64,000 nt of DNA from Emticicia sp. CRIBPO (lineage in GTDB: Bacteria > Bacteroidota > Bacteroidia > Cytophagales > Spirosomataceae): positions 62,001 to 126,000 of the forward strand of contig NZ_JAAAKV010000013.1 in the NCBI RefSeq assembly GCF_009905725.1, given 5' to 3'. This document shows positions 18,043 through 26,664 of this stretch, piece after piece. Made by a program: the position numbers and the translations under genes. The first letter of the stretch is position 1, and each line of letters opens with the position of its first letter. Below the pieces are notes generated by a model, which made no database searches, was not told where the DNA came from, and worked only from the letters and a program-made list of their open reading frames with translations.

Positions 18043-19854
18043 ATGAAAAAAATAAAAATTTCAATTCTCGCCTGTTCTTTGTTCCTGAGTCTGGGCTGTG
18101 AGAAAGTCCTGGAAGAACACCCTCAATCGCAGATTGTTCCTTCGTTCTTCAATAGTCCTGCTGGCGTATTGGGTGGGATTGCAGGCGTTTATAATGAGAT
18201 CCGCGGTCAGTGGGGGACAGAAGGTTTTTCTTCCGAATTACAGGCAGGAACAGACGAATTCATCCAGGGAGCCAGCAGTGGTGGTGGACCGGTTCATACC
18301 TTTAACGGACTCAATGGTACCAACTTTGGATCCGCATGGGCAGCGTCATTTACCAGTATCAACACGATCAATGGTGTTTTGAAGTTTGGGCAGGAGATCA
18401 ATCTGCCGGCAGAAACAAAAAAGCAATACCTGGCCCAGGCCAAGTTTTTAAGGGCGTTCTGGTATTTTTACCTGGTTCAGACATGGGGAGATGTGCCTTT
18501 ACATACCGAGTTTATCACCGTGCCGTCACAAAGTGCTAAAAGAGACCCTGCTTCTGAGGTTTATAAGCTGATCATTAAGGATTTGACAGAGTCCGCTGCC
18601 GATTTGCCGGATAAACCAACGGCTCCGTTCCTGGGAAAAGCGGCCACCAAACCTGTGGCTCTCTTTTTCCTTTCGAAGGCTTATCTGACCCGCGGGTGGC
18701 TCACTAATTCACAGGCTGATTTTGCTGAGGCTGCCAAAATAGCCAGCAGTCTTATTGCCGACAAGGAAAAATACGGTCTGGACCTGTGGCAGGACTTTGG
18801 AGATGCATTTGTGCCCGCCAATGACTATGGCAAAGAAACGATGTTTGTGAGCGATCACTCAAATGACGCTAAATTTGGTTACTACGCGGTGGGTGGCGGA
18901 GCCAGTGCCGGAGCCGCTCAAAACCTGACTCCCTGGTTTACCAACTGGAACTATCCGAATAACAGTGGTATCAACTCGTTTGTCAATGCCAGTGGTATTC
19001 TAGCCAACTCAGGGACTTCAACCATGATCAGGGATTCTTACTATGGCCGTCCTTATCAGCGTATCCGTCCGAATAGTGTAAAACAGACTTCGGGAGAATT
19101 GGCAGGCAAAAATTACTTCCTTGACCAGGCATTTGTAAAAAGAGACATTGACTCAAGATATGCCAATACTTTTTATTCAGTATACATATCCAATACTACG
19201 GTTACCAACACGCCAACGGCTGCCAATAACAAAAGAGGTATCGGATACACCATGGTTATGGGAGTTGACACGGCGGTCTGGCTGCCTGACTTCGAGGTAG
19301 CGGGAGCTCCTCAGTTTGTTGGCACAAGACCATTTAAAGGGATAGTTGCTCCTCCAAGCCTGTGGAAATCTGACTTATACCCGGCCGTTAAAAAACAGAT
19401 GGATCCGAGCCGTGGCAGTAACTTTAATGACCCGTCTACCCGCCCGGTGGTCATTACCCGTTTCTCTGAGGTTTATCTGGTAGGAGCAGAGGCATATCTT
19501 CAGGCAGGGGATAAAGCTAAAGCTGCTGAGCTTCTGAATGTAGTACGCCAAAGGGCAGCTTATCGTAAAACTAACTCGGCTGCTCAGAATGCAGCCGCAG
19601 CAGAGGCTATGAAGATCACGGCAAATGATGTTACAGTCGACTTCATCCTGGATGAAAGAAGCCGTGAGTTTTTTGGAGAGTGGTTGAGATACCAGGATCT
19701 GGTTCGTACCAAATCACTTGTGAGAAGGGTTAAAGCATGGAATCCTGAGGCAGGCCCTAATATAAAAGATTTTCATATGCTGAGGCCGATACCTCAATCT
19801 CAGATAGACCGTACTGTGGAAGGACCTAAGTTTCCGCAGAATCCAGGGTATTAA
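18043..19854 (+). CDS. susD: RagB/SusD-family surface glycan-binding lipoprotein
   Basis: Lid protein that binds oligosaccharides and covers the SusC channel. From the ATG at 18043 it has 603 aa with a lipoprotein signal (MKKIKISILACSLFLSLGC). Family features are the N-terminal TPR-like helices around QAKFLRAFWYFYLVQTWGDVPL, SKAYLTRGW, and the C-terminal FILDERSREFFGEWLRYQDLVR. Another ATG at 18028 would add five residues and overlap the susC stop; it would still allow export. A strong terminator follows 94 bases later, so susCD forms a two-gene operon. Confidence 0.94.
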   Translation: MKKIKISILACSLFLSLGCEKVLEEHPQSQIVPSFFNSPAGVLGGIAGVYNEIRGQWGTEGFSSELQAGTDEFIQGASSGGGPVHTFNGLNGTNFGSAWAASFTSINTINGVLKFGQEINLPAETKKQYLAQAKFLRAFWYFYLVQTWGDVPLHTEFITVPSQSAKRDPASEVYKLIIKDLTESAADLPDKPTAPFLGKAATKPVALFFLSKAYLTRGWLTNSQADFAEAAKIASSLIADKEKYGLDLWQDFGDAFVPANDYGKETMFVSDHSNDAKFGYYAVGGGASAGAAQNLTPWFTNWNYPNNSGINSFVNASGILANSGTSTMIRDSYYGRPYQRIRPNSVKQTSGELAGKNYFLDQAFVKRDIDSRYANTFYSVYISNTTVTNTPTAANNKRGIGYTMVMGVDTAVWLPDFEVAGAPQFVGTRPFKGIVAPPSLWKSDLYPAVKKQMDPSRGSNFNDPSTRPVVITRFSEVYLVGAEAYLQAGDKAKAAELLNVVRQRAAYRKTNSAAQNAAAAEAMKITANDVTVDFILDERSREFFGEWLRYQDLVRTKSLVRRVKAWNPEAGPNIKDFHMLRPIPQSQIDRTVEGPKFPQNPGY

Positions 19855-19947
19855 GATTATCGATTTTGCCTGAACTACGGCTGTTTAAAAAATACGGAAA
19901 AAGATACTTTATGGACTAGGATAAAGTGGGAAATCTAGAATTAAGTC

Positions 19948-19985
19948 AGTCTGACGCCCTTGCTTCTCGGGCGTCAGACTTTTTT
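19948..19985 (+). terminator. Rho-independent terminator of susCD
   Basis: Perfect 12-base stem AGTCTGACGCCC / GGGCGTCAGACT with a 9-base loop, followed by TTTTT and more T-rich sequence. Confidence 0.92.
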
Positions 19986-20057
19986 ATTTTGTCAGTTTTT
20001 TCGGAAGGATATCTGTAATGATTTGATAGGTACCAACAGGAATTTCTGTAAAATGAT

Positions 20058-20082
20058 ACGGCTTCTTTTCTCAAGAAGCCGT
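20058..20082. terminator. Second hairpin between convergent susD and GH43 genes
   Basis: Perfect 10-base stem ACGGCTTCTT / AAGAAGCCGT with a 5-base loop. There is no clear T run on either side. It lies downstream of both convergent genes and may protect mRNA ends or end transcripts of the reverse operon. Confidence 0.5.
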
Positions 20083-20161
20083 TATTGCAGAGGTGTCGCA
20101 GATCTTTCTATAATTGATGCGGATAGTAAACGGGAATGGCCGGAGTGCTTATCAGTTCCAT

Positions 20162-21181
20162 TTATAAAGAATACGGATCAAGGGTCCTGATGACACCATT
20201 TTCGTCATAAGTGATTTCAGCGACTTTTATACTGCGAAGATGTGTAACCCCTTCACTCAAACTGCTGTCGTGGTAAAACAGGTACCATTTGCCCGAATAT
20301 TCGCAGATAGAGTGGTGTGAGGTCCATCCGACTACAGGATTCAGTATTTTACCCTGGTAGGTAAACGGGCCGTAAGGGTTGTCTCCTGTGGCATAGCATA
20401 TGAAATGGGTATCACCGGTGGAGTAAGAAAAATAGTATTTGCCCTGGTATTTGTGTAACCAGCTGGCTTCAAAAAAACGTCTTTCGTTATCTCCGGCTTT
20501 TAAGGGCTGACCGTTTTCGTCTGTAATCACAATCTCTTTAACGTCCTCATCAAATTCAAGCATGTCGTCTGTAAGTCTTGCCACCAAGGGGCCAAGAGCC
20601 GGTTCGTCAGAACCAGGTTCCAGGTTATTTACATCATATTCATTCCCGCGATAGGATTGAAGCTGACCTCCCCATAGCCCCCCGAAATACATATATGCTT
20701 TGTTATCGTCATCCATAAATACAGCGGGATCAATAGAATAACTGTTTTTTATGGCCTCAGGCTGTGCTGTAAAAGGACCGGTGGGAGAGTCGCTGACAGC
20801 CACGCCGATCTGGAAGATTCCATCGGCTCTTTTAGCAGGAAAATAAAGGTAATACTTACCGTTTTTATAAGCAGCATCCGGTGCCCACATTTGTTTTTCC
20901 GCCCATGGCACATCCTTGATGTGAAGAGCAACGCCATGGTCGATGGCCTCAGCTTCAGGGTTTTCCATGGAAATGACACGGTAGTCTTCCATAGCAAAAT
21001 GACTTCCAAGGTCATCAAAAGGTATTCCTGCATCGATATCGTGGGAAGGATAGATGTATATTTTCCCGTCAAATACATGTGCAGACGGGTCGGCTGTATA
21101 AAAACTGCTTATCAGTGGTTTTGATATTGCTCTTTTGTTGAGGTCGTCAAAATCAATATGTTCAATAGAATCTTCAGGCAT
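20162..21181 (-). CDS. GH43 beta-xylosidase / alpha-L-arabinofuranosidase family enzyme
   Basis: A 339-aa five-bladed propeller glycosidase. The three catalytic acids can be placed: Asp31 (base, in TADPSAHVF), Asp151 (in IDPAVF) and Glu238 (acid, in RRFFEASWL). No signal peptide is seen, so it probably works in the cytoplasm on short pentosides brought in by the symporter encoded 31 bases upstream. Xylosidase and arabinofuranosidase activities cannot be separated by sequence alone here. Last gene of the reverse operon GH10-symporter-GH43. Confidence 0.9.
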   Translation of the reverse strand: MPEDSIEHIDFDDLNKRAISKPLISSFYTADPSAHVFDGKIYIYPSHDIDAGIPFDDLGSHFAMEDYRVISMENPEAEAIDHGVALHIKDVPWAEKQMWAPDAAYKNGKYYLYFPAKRADGIFQIGVAVSDSPTGPFTAQPEAIKNSYSIDPAVFMDDDNKAYMYFGGLWGGQLQSYRGNEYDVNNLEPGSDEPALGPLVARLTDDMLEFDEDVKEIVITDENGQPLKAGDNERRFFEASWLHKYQGKYYFSYSTGDTHFICYATGDNPYGPFTYQGKILNPVVGWTSHHSICEYSGKWYLFYHDSSLSEGVTHLRSIKVAEITYDENGVIRTLDPYSL

Positions 21182-21212
21182 AAAAAAAAAAGAAAATAGG
21201 TTTAAAGATATA

Positions 21213-22679
21213 TTAATTGCGTCTTTCCTTTAAATCGGCCTCAATCTTCAGCTCGGTTTGTTTGTCAATCGCATACCAGAATAGCAAGCCCGCTCCTATA
21301 ATAAATATAACTCCCGGGATGACGCTGATCATGAGTTTAATGCCATTAACCGCACTCGCTGTCTGGTGAACAGCTTCCGCATCATAACCAAATAAGCTGA
21401 GCAGAAAAGCCGAAATGGCACCTCCGAGGCTGAGGCCTACTTTCAGACCGAAGATCATGGCTGAAAAAATGATGGCAGTGGCTCTTCTTTTGTTTTTCCA
21501 TTCGCTGTAGTCTGCCACATCCGCTATCATTGCCCAAAGCAAAGGAATGGTGATGCCATAGATAAAACCATGTAAAGTCTGGAGTATAAATACCGGTGAT
21601 ACCGCCGTGTCGGACAAAAAGGCGATGCTGATCAGGCATAATGCAGAGAGCGAAATAAAAATTCCGAATATATTTCGCTTACCAAACCTGTCGGCCAGGG
21701 GCTTGGAAAAGAAAATACCGATGATCATCGCTATCGTGCTCGCTGCACTTGTGATACTGGCAGTAGCATAAGGAGCACTGTCCGGGCGGCTGAACTCTTC
21801 AAATGCGGCGGGTCCGAAGATGCCGCTCAGTTGACTAAGAAACGTATCAAACCCGACATTTTTTAAGAATAGTACCTGGCTTTCTTCAGAGAGGTAGTAT
21901 TTATAGAAGTAGATATTCATCCCTCCTTTGATAGAAAGCGTAATAAACACCATGACCGTCAGGGTAAGCATGATCAGCCAGGGTTTGTTTTTTATTAAAT
22001 CTTTCAGGTCCAGGATAAGCGGGGTTTTTTGTTCTTTTGGCGGCGAGATCCTTTCCCTGGTGGTCAGAAAAGTTATCAGAAAACAGATGACGCCCGTGAT
22101 AGCAAAAACCAGCATCACTTTTTCAAAACCCGCAGCCTTATCGCCATGTCCAAGTGATATGGCTAAAGGCAGAAGAAGCACCTGGATAATAAACTGAGCG
22201 AGCATTACGGCCACAAATCTGTATGAGGAAAGGCTGTTCCTTTCCTGCATGCTCCCGGTCATTACCCCACTCAGGGCAGAATAGGGAAGATTGTTGGCTG
22301 AGTAAATGACCACGAGTAGTATGTAAGTGATGAAGGCATACACGACCTTACCGGATTCATTAAAGTCAGGAGTAGAAAAAGCCAAGAGGGCGATTACACC
22401 AAAAGGAATGGATGTCCATAAAACCCACGGGCGGAATTTCCCCCAGCGGGTGTTGGTCCTGTCGGCGATAGCTCCCATCAGGAGGTTAAAGATCGCTCCT
22501 GCAAACCCACCCATCAGCATAATGAGACTGGCTTTTGAAGCCGGGATTTTATAGATATCTGTATAAAAGAAGGAGAGGAAGGCCATCAGCGTTTGAAAAA
22601 TAAGATTGGCAGCCAGGTCACCGAGGCTGTAGCCGATCTTTTCGGTTACTGACAATTTATGGGATGAGTTATTGTTCAT
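21213..22679 (-). CDS. Glycoside-pentoside-hexuronide (GPH) family symporter
   Basis: A 488-aa inner-membrane carrier of the GPH branch of the major facilitator superfamily, related to MelB, XylP and XynB. The N terminus has the family pattern KLSVTEKIGYSLGDLAANLIFQ, and the first loop shows GAIADRTNTRWGKFRPW. About 12 membrane segments are visible, with an unusually long central insertion (about residues 240-305). It probably imports xylosides or arabinosides with a cation. It sits between the GH10 and GH43 genes with gaps of 29 and 31 bases, so the three form one transcript. Confidence 0.93.
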   Translation of the reverse strand: MNNNSSHKLSVTEKIGYSLGDLAANLIFQTLMAFLSFFYTDIYKIPASKASLIMLMGGFAGAIFNLLMGAIADRTNTRWGKFRPWVLWTSIPFGVIALLAFSTPDFNESGKVVYAFITYILLVVIYSANNLPYSALSGVMTGSMQERNSLSSYRFVAVMLAQFIIQVLLLPLAISLGHGDKAAGFEKVMLVFAITGVICFLITFLTTRERISPPKEQKTPLILDLKDLIKNKPWLIMLTLTVMVFITLSIKGGMNIYFYKYYLSEESQVLFLKNVGFDTFLSQLSGIFGPAAFEEFSRPDSAPYATASITSAASTIAMIIGIFFSKPLADRFGKRNIFGIFISLSALCLISIAFLSDTAVSPVFILQTLHGFIYGITIPLLWAMIADVADYSEWKNKRRATAIIFSAMIFGLKVGLSLGGAISAFLLSLFGYDAEAVHQTASAVNGIKLMISVIPGVIFIIGAGLLFWYAIDKQTELKIEADLKERRN

Positions 22680-22708
22680 ATTGGGTCGGTATTAAAATGA
22701 TTTCCGGG

Positions 22709-23827
22709 TTATTTGCTTTTTTTTGCTTCAATGACTTTATAGAAAGCCGGTTTTGGTTTCAGATTTCTGTCAAAAAGCAGGGGATGATTGGTCCGTCCTC
22801 TTACAGGCCAGCCATTTAACCAGCTCTGACCATCATGCACACCCCAGAAGGTAACTCTCGAAATTTTATCCCTGTGTTTTAAAAGCAGCTTGAAAAGGGC
22901 TTCATAGTCACTGGCCAGCTGCTGCTGAACAGCGTCAGGCAATCCATCTTTATAAGGATTGAGGGAAGGGTCGTCTTTCATACGCTGACTCACCTCTGCT
23001 CCCTGGAAGTTGCGTTGAAGTACCTCAATATCAAGTTCGGTGATGTCAACTTTTATACCCAGTGCCGCATATTGGATGATGCTTTCTTCAATGTCTTTCA
23101 GCGGGACTTTCCCCAGATGCCAGTGACCCTGAATGCCGACGCCATCTATACGGACTCCGGCAGCCTGTATTTTCTTTATAAGAGCAATACAACCTGCCCT
23201 TTTGGCGGGTTGTTCGTTGTTGTAATCATTATAGAAGAGCTTGGTGTTGGGTGCGGCTTTTTGTGCTGCACGGAATGCCTCTGTCACAAAATCATCACCA
23301 AGCATATTCAGGAATATGGATTTCCGCATGGTGCCGTCTTCATTGAGGGCCTCATTCACGACATCCCACGAGTAAACTTTGCCGTCATATCTGCCTGCCA
23401 CGGTACTGATGTGGTTGTTGAGAAATAAGCGTACCGAGTCTGCACTTTTGATTTGCCTGACAAACGGAGGCAGCTGGCTGTGCCAGATCAGCGTGTGTGC
23501 GTTCAGTTTCATGTGATATTTCTGAGCATAGGCCACCAGTTTATCTGCGAGGTCAAAATCGTAACGGTTCCATTCCGGGTGAATGATCTCGGCCTTCATA
23601 ATGTTTTCCGGTGTTACCGCATTAAATTGTTGAGGGATAAAAGCCGCTACACGGGCATCTTTTTCTTCAATCTGAGGAGCATTTATGGCTGTTCCGATGT
23701 CAAAATCTTTCTTGTAAACTTGTTTTAATTCAGGAATGTCAGAGTTGCCCGGTAAATTTTTGTTTCCTGCACAGGCGGAAAGGATCAGCACTGACAGGAG
23801 CACTTGTCCGAATGAAGTTTTCTTCAT
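22709..23827 (-). CDS. GH10 endo-1,4-beta-xylanase, lipoprotein
   Basis: A 372-aa retaining xylanase. Lipoprotein signal with lipobox LSAC (Cys19), then the GH10 barrel. Acid/base Glu159 is in WDVVNEALNE and the nucleophile Glu264 is in DITELDIEV. The substrate-binding segments LNAHTLIWHSQLP and FWGVHDGQSWLNGW are intact. It would cut xylan or longer xylo-oligosaccharides in the periplasm or at the cell surface. It leads the reverse operon, and the region before its start carries a perfect LacI-type operator. Confidence 0.95.
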   Translation of the reverse strand: MKKTSFGQVLLSVLILSACAGNKNLPGNSDIPELKQVYKKDFDIGTAINAPQIEEKDARVAAFIPQQFNAVTPENIMKAEIIHPEWNRYDFDLADKLVAYAQKYHMKLNAHTLIWHSQLPPFVRQIKSADSVRLFLNNHISTVAGRYDGKVYSWDVVNEALNEDGTMRKSIFLNMLGDDFVTEAFRAAQKAAPNTKLFYNDYNNEQPAKRAGCIALIKKIQAAGVRIDGVGIQGHWHLGKVPLKDIEESIIQYAALGIKVDITELDIEVLQRNFQGAEVSQRMKDDPSLNPYKDGLPDAVQQQLASDYEALFKLLLKHRDKISRVTFWGVHDGQSWLNGWPVRGRTNHPLLFDRNLKPKPAFYKVIEAKKSK

Positions 23828-23948
23828 GTTTAATATATTTTAAGGTAATTAAAAGTTTAAAACATGGGAAAGTATACCGATAACATGAGAAAGGAGAGCG
23901 AATCTGATAATTCGATACTAATCATGTGATTTATACCTTCTTTATGTC

Positions 23949-23970
23949 TTTGCAATCGATTGCAAAATTA
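23949..23970 (-). promoter_or_regulatory. LacI-type operator with overlapping -7 box for the xylanase operon
   Basis: TTTGCAATCGATTGCAAA at 23949-23966 is a perfect 18-base palindrome centred on CG, the form used by LacI-family proteins. On the reverse strand, TAATTTTG (23970-23963) matches the TAnnTTTG box and overlaps the palindrome by four bases. Bound repressor would cover the start of transcription. No good TTTG element is seen further upstream. The leader to the GH10 start would be about 130 bases. Confidence 0.65.
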
Positions 23971-24500
23971 TGATTTTTTTGTTGAAATAATTGTTAATAA
24001 GGCTGATAATTTCTTTTCCGATTTTATTAATCTGAGAAAAAGTGCTTCACGCCTGAATCGGGAAGGGTGAGTTGAATAGGATATCCCGGGGCTGTTGGAA
24101 AATGAACTGAAATCCGGCTTTAAGAAAGAGACCGGGCAGGAGTGAAAATCATATAACTGGGGAATCACATCCGGTGGAAAGTGACAAGGAGCGTATAACA
24201 GATTCATTGCCCGGAAGTACTTCCGGGCCTTCTCTTTGACGGGCTGAAAAATAAAAAAAGAGAACGGCAGACGCCTTTCTTTTGCGGAGTATCGGGAACC
24301 ACGGTCGAACACCAGGTTCCGGTTTTAACTCTGTTTAAAGTATTTCAGTAACGGGCTTCTATGATTCCCTGAGTATCGGGAGCACGGATATTATGCGGAA
24401 GATTTGACGAAAGTAAGGGGCGAAGTTAAATTCCACTTTTTAGCCGCGTGTTCCGCTAATTAAGGTGGGTTTTATATACACCTTATCCTTCTCTGTTTGT
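23971..24500. other. Long non-coding gap with a decayed tRNA-flank repeat
   Basis: No convincing gene is present between the xylanase promoter and the HxlR gene. The segment 24241-24300 resembles the 3' flank of tRNA-Val at 26548-26605: GGCTGAAAAA, an A run, a decayed hairpin, then CTTTCTTTTG and a GGGA/TCGAAC-like stretch reminiscent of a tRNA T arm. The 11-mer GAGTATCGGGA occurs at 24287 and again at 24371. An open reverse frame of 114 codons overlaps these repeats and has no protein-like character. Confidence 0.55.
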
Positions 24501-24881
24501 TCAGGGAATTAAGGTTGAAGAAATTCCTGCATGGACATCTTTGTGCTTTGCTCCCCAATCATCCAGTTGCAGGCATATCGGAATGAGTGCACTGCTTAAG
24601 TGGGTCAGTTCATATTCAACACGGGGAGGTACTTCATGATACACGGTTCGTATTACCAATCCATCACGTTCCAGTTCACGAAGCTGTAACGTTAGCATCC
24701 TTTCGGTAATGTTCGGGATGATCCTTTTAAGCTCCCCAAAACGTTTTTTACCATCACTTAAACGCGTTAAAATCGGGAGTTTCCACCGTCCGCCCATGAG
24801 TTGTACGGCGTAGGTGAGATTGCAATCTGAAAGGAAATTCCGATTGATGCTATTTGTGGTATTTTCTTTTTTGTTTGTCAT
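24501..24881 (-). CDS. HxlR-family winged-helix transcriptional regulator
   Basis: A 126-aa regulator with the HxlR core: Cys20 (in SDCNLTYAVQLMGGRWK), KLPILTRLSDGKKRFGELKR, NITERMLTLQLRELERDGLV and the wing YHEVPPRVEYELT. Many family members sense quinones, aldehydes or reactive species through that N-terminal cysteine. It diverges from the oxidoreductase gene across 92 bases holding two dyads, so it most likely represses that gene and itself. Nothing in the sequence identifies the inducer. Confidence 0.93.
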   Translation of the reverse strand: MTNKKENTTNSINRNFLSDCNLTYAVQLMGGRWKLPILTRLSDGKKRFGELKRIIPNITERMLTLQLRELERDGLVIRTVYHEVPPRVEYELTHLSSALIPICLQLDDWGAKHKDVHAGISSTLIP

Positions 24882-24920
24882 TACTTACAATATTGTATGT
24901 ACACACACTGGGTTGTGTAC
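24881..24920. promoter_or_regulatory. Two dyads in the hxlR / oxidoreductase divergent promoter
   Basis: TACAATATTGTA at 24886-24897 is a perfect palindrome whose flanks extend it to 16 of 18 paired bases. Directly beside it, GTACACA (24899-24905) and TGTGTAC (24914-24920) form a second inverted repeat. Twin sites suit a pair of HxlR dimers. The first site begins a few bases from the hxlR start codon, suggesting autorepression. Confidence 0.6.
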
Positions 24921-24973
24921 GTCACAAAATTATGGTGTTCTTTGTAATTTTACAATCAATATAAAATAAACAA

Positions 24974-26062
24974 ATGAAAACAGAAAAAATAAAAGTAGGC
25001 ATTATAGGACTTAATCCTTACAGCCAGTGGGCATCAAAGTCGCACCTTCCGGCATTAAGGCATCTGTCTGATACCTTTGAGATCATCGGAGTAGCCAATT
25101 CTACTCATGAAAGTTCGGTAAAAGCTGCAGATGAGTTACAGATACCAATCGCCTATGAAAACCCGGCGGCCTTAATTGCATCAGACGATATAGATCTGGT
25201 TGTAATTACTGTAAAAGTTCCTTACCATTATGACTTTGTAAAGGCTGCACTTGAAGCAGGCAAACATGTGTACTGTGAACATCCCTTAGGCAATGGCCTT
25301 ACTGAAACGAAGCAATTGGCAGCTATTGCGGCACGGGAAAACCTAGTTGCAGCAGTGGGAACACAAATGGTTGCATCACCGGAAGTGATTTACCTGGAGC
25401 ATCTTATTAGAAATGGCTATGTAGGCACGGTTTTATCTACTACACTTATAGGGTCGGGAGGTCCTTGGTCAGATGAAGCAACTGCCGCTGACTATTATCT
25501 GTACGATAAAGCTAACGGTGCTACGATGCTAACCATTCCCTTAGGGCATACATTGGCCGGCGTTACTAAAGTTTTAGGTGGTTTTGATAGTTTGAAAGCA
25601 AAAATGATAAGCAATTTCACGACAGTAAAACTTACAGATAGTGGTGAAATAAAGCCTAAGACCTCTGAAGACCAGATTATGGTAATAGGCCGATTGAAAA
25701 ATGGGGCTGCAATTTCTATTCATTACCGCGGCGGCGTTTCAAGAGGCACTAACCTTCTGTGGGAGATTAATGGAACGGAAGGTGATATACAGGTAACAGG
25801 ACCACTTGGACATGGGCAGTTTGTACCGTTGACAATTCGGGGAGCTCAGGGGAAAGAAAGGGAATTGCAAACCTTGCCGATTCCAAATGAAATGTATGAG
25901 GGTTTGCCGGATAATCCGGTAGTTAGAAACGTGGTGCAGATTTACAAAAGAGTAGCTGCCGATATAAGGAATAAAACGAAAACAGCACCTGCTTTTGAGG
26001 ACGCGGTTGTATTAGGGTATCTACTCAATGATATTGAGCAATCCGCAAAAAAATTAACGTAA
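24974..26062 (+). CDS. Gfo/Idh/MocA-family oxidoreductase, Gal80-like subgroup
   Basis: A 362-aa NAD(P)-dependent dehydrogenase fold. The Rossmann motif is VGIIGLNPYSQW (residues 8-19). The segments SKSHLPALRHL, VKVPYHYDFVKAALEAGKHVYCEHPL and VGTQM resemble the fungal Gal80 / galactose-dehydrogenase-like branch more than the inositol dehydrogenases; in this branch EHPL replaces the usual EKP, so the canonical catalytic lysine is missing. The substrate is unknown. Divergent pairing with an HxlR regulator hints at a stress- or xenobiotic-induced role. Confidence 0.88.
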   Translation: MKTEKIKVGIIGLNPYSQWASKSHLPALRHLSDTFEIIGVANSTHESSVKAADELQIPIAYENPAALIASDDIDLVVITVKVPYHYDFVKAALEAGKHVYCEHPLGNGLTETKQLAAIAARENLVAAVGTQMVASPEVIYLEHLIRNGYVGTVLSTTLIGSGGPWSDEATAADYYLYDKANGATMLTIPLGHTLAGVTKVLGGFDSLKAKMISNFTTVKLTDSGEIKPKTSEDQIMVIGRLKNGAAISIHYRGGVSRGTNLLWEINGTEGDIQVTGPLGHGQFVPLTIRGAQGKERELQTLPIPNEMYEGLPDNPVVRNVVQIYKRVAADIRNKTKTAPAFEDAVVLGYLLNDIEQSAKKLT

Positions 26063-26165
26063 CAAGCTCAAATCTTAATGTTCTGCAGAACGCGTCTGCT
26101 TAACAGGCTAAACTCTGAGCGAAATGGCGATACACTACAGTATCTATAATCTGACACCCACTTAA

Positions 26166-26589
26166 CTGAAAATAAAACCCGGTAAATACTGGGATTCTAA
26201 GTGTTTCGGGCTTGAGGGATTCGGACGGGGCGGCCTTCCGTGCAGCGGCCTTCCGTACCCGAACTTCTGTTTGTAAGTTTTTTTTATTTGAGGATTTTAT
26301 AGGCATCGAAGATAAACTCTGGGAAATAATGCTCACAAGTATCTCCAGAGCTTTTTCAACAGGCTGAAAAACAAAAAAAAGAGAGCCGTAAACGACTCTC
26401 TTTTGTGGGAGTTGGGGGATTCGGACGGGGCGGCCTTCCGTACCCGAACTTCTGTTTGTAAGTTTTTTTTATTTGAGGATTTTATAGGCATCGAAGACAA
26501 ACTCTGGGAAATAATGCTCACAAGTATCTCCAGAGCTTTTTCAACAGGCTGAAAAACAAAAAAAGAGAGCCGTAAACGACTCTCTTTTG
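26166..26589. repeat. Tandem duplications of the tRNA-Val 3' end plus terminator
   Basis: Two nearly identical direct repeats run from 26214 to 26413 and from 26414 to about 26597. Each starts with a T-arm-like GGGATTCGGAC, continues through a CCCGAACTTCTGTTTGTAAG stretch resembling the 3' half of tRNA-Val with a GC-rich insert, and ends with the GAGAG/CTCTC terminator. The first copy carries an extra 15-base internal duplication (CGGCCTTCCGTGCAG). A more decayed copy precedes them at about 26166-26213. The real tRNA forms the next unit in phase. The open reverse frames that read through the copies are not genes. Confidence 0.85.
26548..26588 (-). terminator. Terminator of tRNA-Val
   Basis: Arms AAAAGAGAG (26561-26569) and CTCTCTTTT (26580-26588) form the stem. 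On the reverse strand they are followed by a T-rich tail. The same hairpin is duplicated at 26377-26404. Confidence 0.8.
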
Positions 26590-26664
26590 TGGGAGTTGAG
26601 GGATTCGAACCCCCGACCCTCTGCTTGTAAGGCAGATGCTCTGAACCAACTGAGCTAAACTCCC
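26590..26664 (-). tRNA. tRNA-Val (anticodon TAC)
   Basis: On the reverse strand the acceptor stem GGGAGTT pairs with AACTCCC plus discriminator A. The D arm contains AGCTCAGTTGGTTCAGAGC, the anticodon stem-loop is CTGC-CTTACAA-GCAG, giving anticodon TAC, and the T arm reads GGGGGTTCGAATCCC. CCA is not encoded. The gene is intact, unlike the broken copies of its 3' part that lie downstream of it. Confidence 0.96.

Noticed and set aside
23968-24312. Reverse open frame of 114 codons
   Set aside because: It covers the decayed tRNA-flank repeat and the upstream region of the xylanase promoter, has no domain-like pattern and no credible start context.
26100-26521. Two reverse open frames that share the same first 31 residues
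   Set aside because: Both are translations of the tandem tRNA-flank duplication and run through terminator hairpins and broken tRNA sequence; the shared protein sequence only reflects the DNA repeat.
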